From UBA2093 sp049454855 (lineage in GTDB: Bacteria; Actinomycetota; Acidimicrobiia; Acidimicrobiales; Ilumatobacteraceae), in contig JBMUAQ010000100.1 in assembly GCA_049454855.1 (NCBI GenBank), positions 1-7,079 on the forward strand: a stretch of DNA of 7,079 bases, read 5' to 3'. The position numbers were made by a program, and so were the translations under genes. The notes beneath the pieces are model-generated. The model was not told the DNA's origin, made no database searches, and saw nothing but the letters and a program-made list of their open reading frames with translations. Below, in pieces: positions 1 to 4,129 of the stretch. How positions within the stretch are numbered: the stretch's first letter is position 1; each line of letters opens with the position of its first letter.

Positions 1-2
1 CG

Positions 3-167
3 AACCTCGAGACCGTGCCCCGCACCCACGTGGTCGAGTCCGGCGACACCCTGTGGTCGATCGCCCGTGAGTACGTGCCCAGCGGGAGCATCTCCGAGCT
101 CGTGTACGAGATGGCGCGCATCAACGGTGTCGACATCGAGGTCGGCCAGGTCATCCGCATCCCCTGA
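3..167 (+). CDS. LysM-domain protein, C-terminal fragment (5' end outside window)
   Basis: The last 54 residues of a protein that starts outside the window are read in frame 3 up to TGA at 165-167. They form one LysM module: a YxVxxGDTLWSIA-type opening (HVVESGDTLWSIAREYV), a central helix containing EMARING, and the closing VGQVIRIP. LysM modules bind the GlcNAc backbone of peptidoglycan, so the protein probably works at the cell envelope. In mycobacteria a small LysM protein (Rv2719c) lies between lexA and nrdR and is part of the SOS/cell-division response; YneA of Bacillus is analogous. The nrdR gene 54 bases downstream fits that arrangement, so lexA is expected further left on the opposite strand. 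The LysM assignment is secure; the SOS role is inferred from synteny only. The N-terminus (membrane anchor or signal) cannot be seen. Confidence 0.85.
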   Translation, partial: NLETVPRTHVVESGDTLWSIAREYVPSGSISELVYEMARINGVDIEVGQVIRIP

Positions 168-207
168 TCGACACAGCGATTGGACGGCACGGAACCGTGA
201 TCCGTCC

Positions 208-213
208 TACAGT
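208..213 (+). promoter_or_regulatory. -10 element for leaderless nrdR transcript
   Basis: TACAGT matches the TAnnnT actinobacterial -10 pattern. It ends seven bases before the GTG at 221, so transcription would begin at or next to the start codon. No Shine-Dalgarno sequence precedes the GTG, which agrees with a leaderless message. A -35 element is not convincing: TTGGAC at 180-185 is 22 bases upstream, which is too far. Confidence 0.4.
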
Positions 214-220
214 GTGGGAC

Positions 221-644
221 GTGCATTGTCCCGTGTGCCGCTGACGAGGGCGCAGCCATCCGTCGACGCCGGTCGTGCCCCGAATGCTCGTACCGCTTCA
301 CCACGTACGAACGCCTCGAGGGTGCGCCGCTCATGGTGCTGAAACGCACGGGTGGGCGCCAGCCGTTCGACCGCGCGAAGGTCGCCGAGGGCATCCGCTC
401 CGCCTGCAAGGGCCGTCCGGTGGATGATGCCCAGGTCGAGGTTCTGGCCGAGCAGGTGGAGGATGCCGTGCGGCTCGAGGCGGCGGCAGGCAACGAGATC
501 ACCTCGTCGCTCGTGGGTCACTGTGTGCTCGAGCTGCTGAGGGGCACCGACGAGGTTGCCTACATGCGCTTCGCGAGCGTGTACAAGAACTTCGATGACG
601 CGGCCGACTTCCGCCGCGAGCTCGCCCTGCTGAAGAAGGGCTAG
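221..644 (+). pseudogene. nrdR: nrdR, RNR transcriptional repressor, frame broken in the zinc ribbon
   Basis: NrdR represses ribonucleotide reductase genes; its N-terminal zinc ribbon binds DNA and its ATP-cone senses ATP/dATP. The GTG at 221 opens VHCPVCR, the first CxxC of the ribbon, then reaches TGA at 242-244. The rest continues in another frame from 243: DEGAAIRRRRSCPEC (second CxxC), RFTTYERLEG, then the ATP-cone from about 333 (VLKRTGGRQPFDRAKV) to TAG at 642-644. NrdR proteins keep 24 residues between the two cysteine pairs; here the piece equivalent to HPDSRVVDSREA in relatives is replaced by one base, so about 35 bases are missing. Restoring them gives about 152 residues, the family length. 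Only a 103-residue ATP-cone peptide from ATG 333 stays open, with no DNA-binding ribbon. The ATP-cone shows no decay, so the lesion is very recent or an assembly error. Confidence 0.85.
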
Positions 645-1312
645 CGCGCCCGCTCGTAGCGGGTGAACACGAAGTCGCCGTCGCGCGCTGCGTCCACCAA
701 CGCGAACCCGCGGGGACCCGCGAACGCCGTGACGATGGGATCGCCTCCGTGCGGCCCGGCGAGACGCGGTGAGAACGTGAGATTGATCGCATCCACGAGG
801 TCGGCCCCGAGCAGGGCGGCATTCAGCGTTGGACCTCCCTCCACGTGCACCACGGATGCACCGAGGTCATCGTGAATGAGCCTGATGATGCCACTGAGAT
901 CGACGGCTCCGTCGCCCGCGCGCAGCGACCTGACGGGAACCTGCGGTGCGCCGTGGGATGTGGCGATGATGCCGCGGCCCGATGCGAACAGCGGCACCGT
1001 CCAGTCGAGGCTGCACGACTCCGTGACCACCGCGATCTGCAGGTCGGGCCTGCCCGGGAGTCCGTAGCCCTCCTTGCGCACCGTGCCGGCACCAACCAGC
1101 ACGATGTCGCAGTTCTGGCGCCATGCACGGAGTATCGCCTGGTCCTCGGGGCCCCCGAGCGGGGCCGACTGGTTCCCCACCGCGGTGACGCCGTCGGTGG
1201 TGGTGATCATGCAGATCTCCACGTGGGCCCCGGGTCTCTGGGCCCTCTCGCGCGTGGCGAAGCCCATGGCGTCGGTGACCGTGCCGGGTTGGAGGGGGCC
1301 GAAACGCTGCAC
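641..1312 (-). CDS. RibD-C / dihydrofolate-reductase-like pyrimidine reductase
   Basis: A 223-residue free-standing RibD C-terminal domain protein without the deaminase domain of bifunctional RibD. Visible motifs, numbered from the chosen start: ITTTDGVTAV with TTTDG at 37-41, GGPEDQ near 53-58, the dinucleotide-site motif VLVGAGTVRKEGYG around 71-84, and VHVEGGPTLNAALL around 155-168. The family reduces ribosylaminopyrimidine intermediates of riboflavin synthesis with NADPH; actinobacterial members such as Rv2671 are also linked to folate-type reduction, so the true substrate is uncertain. GTG at 1312 is chosen because VQRFGPLQPG resembles the MxRLxPxPG opening common in actinobacterial relatives and because a TACACT -10 box lies six bases upstream. 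ATG at 1267 is the alternative. It is convergent with nrdR, sharing four bases at the stops. A soluble cytoplasmic enzyme is expected. Confidence 0.85.
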   Translation of the reverse strand: MQRFGPLQPGTVTDAMGFATRERAQRPGAHVEICMITTTDGVTAVGNQSAPLGGPEDQAILRAWRQNCDIVLVGAGTVRKEGYGLPGRPDLQIAVVTESCSLDWTVPLFASGRGIIATSHGAPQVPVRSLRAGDGAVDLSGIIRLIHDDLGASVVHVEGGPTLNAALLGADLVDAINLTFSPRLAGPHGGDPIVTAFAGPRGFALVDAARDGDFVFTRYERAR

Positions 1313-1318
1313 ACACCG

Positions 1319-1324
1319 AGTGTA
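1319..1324 (-). promoter_or_regulatory. -10 element for leaderless RibD-like gene
   Basis: On the minus strand the sequence reads TACACT, then six bases, then GTG at 1312. This is the leaderless spacing typical of actinobacteria and supports the GTG start. No good -35 is visible. The element lies in the 52-base divergent gap shared with the molybdopterin oxidoreductase, for which no equally clear -10 was found. Confidence 0.4.
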
Positions 1325-1364
1325 CGAACGTGACACCGCACGCCGGTCGTGGCAGGGTGTGGGC

Positions 1365-3635
1365 ATGACGACTGCTCCCGCATCCGATGCCACCAGGACC
1401 GCCATCAGGACGTGCCCGTTGTGCGAGGCAACATGCGGTCTCGAGATCACGGTCGGCCCCGGGGAGCAGGTGGTGCGCATCCGCGGTGACCGCAACGACG
1501 TGTTCAGCCACGGGTTCATCTGTCCGAAGGGCAGCACGCTCAAGCAGCTGCACGAGGACCCGGACCGTCTGCGCAGGCCGCTCGTGAGGAAGAACGGCGT
1601 GCATGTGGAGGTGTCGTGGGACGAGGCATGGGAGGCGGTGGCGGCCGGGCTCTCGGGTGTCATCGAACGTCACGGCCGTGACGCACTCGCCGTGTACGGC
1701 GGCAACCCCGGCGCGCACAACCTCGGCTCGATGCTCTACAACAGCGTGGTGTACCGCTCGATGGGGTCGCACAACAAGTTCAGCGCGTCCACCGTCGACC
1801 AGATTCCGAAGCACGTGGCCGGCGGCTACATGTTCGGCACGCCGCAGAGCATTCCCGTGCCCGACATCGACCGCACCGACTACCTCGTGCTGCTCGGTGC
1901 CAACCCGTACGAGTCGAACGGGAGCCTGTGCACCGCCCCCGATTTCCCCGGCCGCATCGAGGCGATCCGGGCGCGCGGCGGGAAGGTGGTCACCATCGAC
2001 CCGCGCCGCACGAAGACCGCCGACAACAGCGACCAGTGGATTGATGTGAAGCCCGGGACCGACGGCCTGCTGCTCGCCGCGGTGATCAACGTGCTGTTTG
2101 CAGAGAACCTGGTGACGGTCGAGCCGCGGCTTGCATCAATCACCGACGGCATCGAGGAGCTGCGAGCCGCCACCGCTGCGCTCACACCGGAGTCGGTGGA
2201 GAGGGCAACGGGTGTCGCCGCGCCCACGGTCCGCACTCTCGCGCGTGAGATCGCGGCCGCGCCGACCGCGGCCGTGTACGGACGCATCGGCGTGAACGCG
2301 GTGGAGTTCGGCACACTGAACGCGTGGCTGATCGATGCGATCAACCTGCTCACGGGCAATCTCGACCGCCGCGGCGGTGCGATGTTCACGATGCCCGCGA
2401 CTGGCAGCGCCACCACACGCGGTCAGGGAGGCAGAGGCAAGGGCTTCGCCATCGGCCGCGGGCACAGCCGTGTGAGCGGGAAGCCCGAGGCCATGGGGGA
2501 GTACCCGGTGGCGATCCTCGCCGAGGAGATCACGACCCCGGGCGAGGGACAGGTGCGCGGTTTCATCTGCCTGTCCGGCAATCCGGTGATGTCCACACCG
2601 CACTCGAGGCAGCTGGATGCCGCGCTCGCGTCGCTCGAGTTCATGGTGTCGGTGGACATCTATCTGAACGAGACGTCGCGCCACGCCGACGTGATCCTCC
2701 CCGCGCCGTCGGCGCTGCAGAAGGAGCACTACGACGTGGGCCTGTACGTGTACGCGGTGCGCAACGTGGCCAACTTCAGCGAGCGTGTGTTCCCGCTGGA
2801 CGACGGCCAGCCCGACGAGTGGGAGATACTGGTGCGGCTCGGCGCGATCCTCCAGGGGATGCCGGCCGGCACCGATCCGCAGGTGATCGACGACGCCATG
2901 CTGCGACAGTCGATCGGTGCCGCAGTCGCCACCGCGGGCTCGCCCGTGCACGGACGCGACGCCGAGGAGATCTTCGACCTGCTCAGCAAGGACGGACGGG
3001 TCGGTCCGGCGCGCCAGATCGATCTCATGCTGCAGACCGGCCCGTACGGTGCAGGATTCGGCGCGAACCCCGGGGGACTTAGCCTGCAGAAGCTGCTCGA
3101 CAACCCGCACGGTGTCGACCTCGGTCCGCTCGAGCCGCGCCTTCCCGAGGCACTGCGCACACCGACCGGCCGCATCGACATCGCGCCATCGCTGTTCCTC
3201 GGTGAGATGGAGCGGCTCGTGCAGAAGAAGGCCGAGATGGAGTCTGCAGGGGTGCTGCTCGTGGGCAGGCGCGACCTGAAGTCGAACAACAGCTGGATGC
3301 ACAACATCCGCGTGCTCACAAAGGGTTCGCTCTCCTGCACGCTGCACGTGCACCCCGACGATGCCGCGGGTCTCGGTGTGTCCACCGGGTCGGTGGTGCG
3401 CATCACGAGCCGTGTCGGCTCGGTGGATGTCACCGCCGAGGTCACGGACTCCGTGCGCCGCGGCGTGGTGAGCCTTCCCCACGGGTGGGGCCACAACGTG
3501 CCGGGCACGCGCATGGCGGTCGCCGCCGAGAAGGCGGGCGTGAACTCGAACATCCTCACCGACGACCGCACGCTCGACCCGTTGTCGGGGAACGCGGCCC
3601 TGAACGCGATTCCCGTCACTCTGCAGGCAATCTGA
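1365..3635 (+). CDS. molybdopterin-dependent oxidoreductase with N-terminal [4Fe-4S] site
   Basis: A 756-residue member of the DMSO reductase / formate dehydrogenase superfamily. The Fe-S motif is complete: C17, C20, C24 and C53 in CPLCEATCGLEI through GFICPKG. Then come the WDEAW segment (85-89), the YGGNPGAHN pocket (111-119), a typical MGD-binding stretch DYLVLLGANPYESNGSL, then VVTIDPRRTKTA, and a C-terminal MopB_CT barrel from about residue 628 (LLVGRRDLKSNNSWMHN) to the end. ATG at 1365 is preferred because the Fe-S motif follows at once and sequence further upstream overlaps the divergent gene. No twin-arginine or other signal is present, so it should be cytoplasmic. Length and motifs resemble mycobacterial Rv0197-type oxidoreductases, whose substrate I do not know. 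Where formate dehydrogenases carry Cys/Sec, this protein has SASTVDQ (140-146). No electron-transfer subunit or cofactor gene is adjacent. Confidence 0.9.
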   Translation: MTTAPASDATRTAIRTCPLCEATCGLEITVGPGEQVVRIRGDRNDVFSHGFICPKGSTLKQLHEDPDRLRRPLVRKNGVHVEVSWDEAWEAVAAGLSGVIERHGRDALAVYGGNPGAHNLGSMLYNSVVYRSMGSHNKFSASTVDQIPKHVAGGYMFGTPQSIPVPDIDRTDYLVLLGANPYESNGSLCTAPDFPGRIEAIRARGGKVVTIDPRRTKTADNSDQWIDVKPGTDGLLLAAVINVLFAENLVTVEPRLASITDGIEELRAATAALTPESVERATGVAAPTVRTLAREIAAAPTAAVYGRIGVNAVEFGTLNAWLIDAINLLTGNLDRRGGAMFTMPATGSATTRGQGGRGKGFAIGRGHSRVSGKPEAMGEYPVAILAEEITTPGEGQVRGFICLSGNPVMSTPHSRQLDAALASLEFMVSVDIYLNETSRHADVILPAPSALQKEHYDVGLYVYAVRNVANFSERVFPLDDGQPDEWEILVRLGAILQGMPAGTDPQVIDDAMLRQSIGAAVATAGSPVHGRDAEEIFDLLSKDGRVGPARQIDLMLQTGPYGAGFGANPGGLSLQKLLDNPHGVDLGPLEPRLPEALRTPTGRIDIAPSLFLGEMERLVQKKAEMESAGVLLVGRRDLKSNNSWMHNIRVLTKGSLSCTLHVHPDDAAGLGVSTGSVVRITSRVGSVDVTAEVTDSVRRGVVSLPHGWGHNVPGTRMAVAAEKAGVNSNILTDDRTLDPLSGNAALNAIPVTLQAI

Positions 3636-3960
3636 GGCGGGTCCGCCCCGACTGCGCGGCCGTCCACAGAGAGGGCGGGTCTTCCCACAGGATTCCCCCA
3701 GTACAATCCACGGGAAACGGGGGTCAAATCCACAGAACTTTCCTCCAATTCACATCGCTGTCCACTTCCAATCCACAGTGGATGCCACGTATCTTGCGCG
3801 CCGTAGTCGGGGGTGGACCCGGGTTGCGGCTGATGGGAGGTGGGACCGATCCGGCCTCGAGTCGGGGCAGTCCTGAACCTGTGGTCCGGGCCACCGCCGT
3901 ACTACCGACAGGGCCCAGGGAGGGGCCAGGAATCCCGGCGGCGGGGGGCTGGGGAAATCG
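3636..3960. other. long intergenic region, no gene seen
   Basis: Non-coding stretch after the oxidoreductase. Open frames crossing it give Pro/Arg/Gly-rich composition without recognisable protein features. GGCGG-gt-CCGCC at 3636-3647 is too tight to be a convincing terminator. The segment 3660-3777 carries the TCCACA array described separately. From 3781 to 3960 the sequence is GC-rich with small palindromes, for example ACCCGGGT at 3817-3824 and the near-palindrome GTGGTCCGGGCCAC at 3881-3894, and no RNA family I can name. Confidence 0.6.
3660..3777 (+). repeat. phased array of seven DnaA-box-like TCCACA motifs
   Basis: Seven same-strand nonamers end at 3668, 3689, 3712, 3734, 3754, 3766 and 3777: CCGTCCACA, CTTCCCACA, CAATCCACG, AAATCCACA, CAATTCACA, CTGTCCACT and CAATCCACA. 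Steps are 21, 23, 22, 20, 12 and 11 bases, close to two helical turns and then one, so all sit near the same face of the helix. They resemble actinobacterial DnaA boxes (TTGTCCACA-like, core TNCACA) but mostly lack the leading TT. An opposite-strand copy, GCATCCACT, covers 3777-3785. DnaA binding is an inference; another regulator could read this array. Confidence 0.5.
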
Positions 3961-3990
3961 TTGACACGGGTGTAGTTACTCTGCTGTAAT
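3961..3990 (+). promoter_or_regulatory. sigma-70-type promoter of nrdJ
   Basis: A perfect -35 TTGACA at 3961-3966 and a -10 TGTAAT at 3985-3990 are separated by 18 bases. Transcription would start near 3997, giving a leader of about 130 bases before nrdJ. ACACGGGTGT at 3964-3973 is a short dyad overlapping the -35. This is by far the best promoter-like sequence in the region. Confidence 0.65.
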
Positions 3991-3991
3991 C

Positions 3992-4007
3992 ATCCAACCA
4001 CTTGTGG
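3992..4007 (+). promoter_or_regulatory. NrdR box 1 (weaker)
   Basis: ATCCAACCACTTGTGG shares CAAC-nn-CTTGTGG with the downstream box (11 of 16 positions identical) and keeps the CAA/TTG core of the NrdR-box consensus, but its centre deviates. It lies directly after the -10 and overlaps the predicted transcription start, where a bound repressor would block RNA polymerase. Confidence 0.45.
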
Positions 4008-4053
4008 GTGACACCGCACGGGGGAAGGGTCACCCACAACATCTTGTGGTTGG
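3994..4053 (+). repeat. nested inverted repeat in the nrdJ leader
   Basis: TTGTGGGTGAC (4002-4012) is exactly complementary to GTCACCCACAA (4029-4039), 11 bp around a 16-base loop. Outside it CCAACCAC (3994-4001) pairs with GTGGTTGG (4046-4053), 8 bp, leaving CATCTT (4040-4045) as a one-sided bulge. The two NrdR-like boxes are partly built from these arms. It could be an operator that exposes two protein sites, or a leader hairpin in the mRNA; the predicted start near 3997 would remove the first bases of the outer arm. Confidence 0.6.
4034..4049 (+). promoter_or_regulatory. NrdR box 2 (strong)
   Basis: CCACAACATCTTGTGG is a perfect dyad (CCACAA / TTGTGG around CATC) of 16 bp, the NrdR-box length. 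Against the published consensus acaCwAtATaTwGtgt it matches at 12 positions, including the conserved C-w-A, central AT and T-w-G. It lies 42 bp (about four helical turns) from box 1; NrdR boxes normally occur in pairs on the same helix face. Confidence 0.6.
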
Positions 4054-4116
4054 GGGAACATCACTCCGCCGACTGCGCCGACCCCACGAACCGACCACAA
4101 CTGAACGAAACGTAAA

Positions 4117-4126
4117 GAAGAAGGAA
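4117..4126 (+). promoter_or_regulatory. ribosome binding site of nrdJ
   Basis: GAAGAAGGAA contains AAGGA ending four bases before ATG 4130. This fixes the nrdJ start; the in-frame ATG at 4004 would lie inside the operator/hairpin region, and its extra 42 residues are not RNR-like. Confidence 0.7.
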
Positions 4127-4129
4127 ACC

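Noticed and set aside
1074..1364. N-terminal extension of the molybdopterin oxidoreductase
   Set aside because: The frame is open but overlaps the RibD-like gene on the other strand; the family starts shortly before the CPLC motif, as with ATG 1365.
1313..1663. N-terminal extension of the RibD-like protein
   Set aside because: It would overlap the start of the divergent oxidoreductase and has no reductase-like sequence.
3660..3777. CRISPR array or chromosomal oriC
   Set aside because: The repeats are only 6-9 bases with spacers of about 12, far too short for CRISPR. An origin is not supported because no dnaA, dnaN or strongly AT-rich unwinding segment is present in the window.
3781..3960. 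Cobalamin riboswitch upstream of the B12-dependent nrdJ
   Set aside because: GCCAGGAATCC at 3925-3935 recalls the B12 box GCCAGGAGACC, but the conserved GAGACC core is changed, no GCCACTG element is found in order, and a good promoter lies downstream of it. No B12 box is seen in the leader 3997-4129 either.
3485..3964. Open frame running from the oxidoreductase end into the intergenic region
   Set aside because: It is an off-frame reading of the oxidoreductase continued through GC-rich non-coding DNA; its composition is unlike a protein and no domain is seen.
4004..4129. N-terminal extension of NrdJ from ATG 4004
   Set aside because: The 42 added residues are Arg/Thr-rich and not RNR-like, the ATG lies inside the operator/hairpin, and a good RBS precedes ATG 4130.
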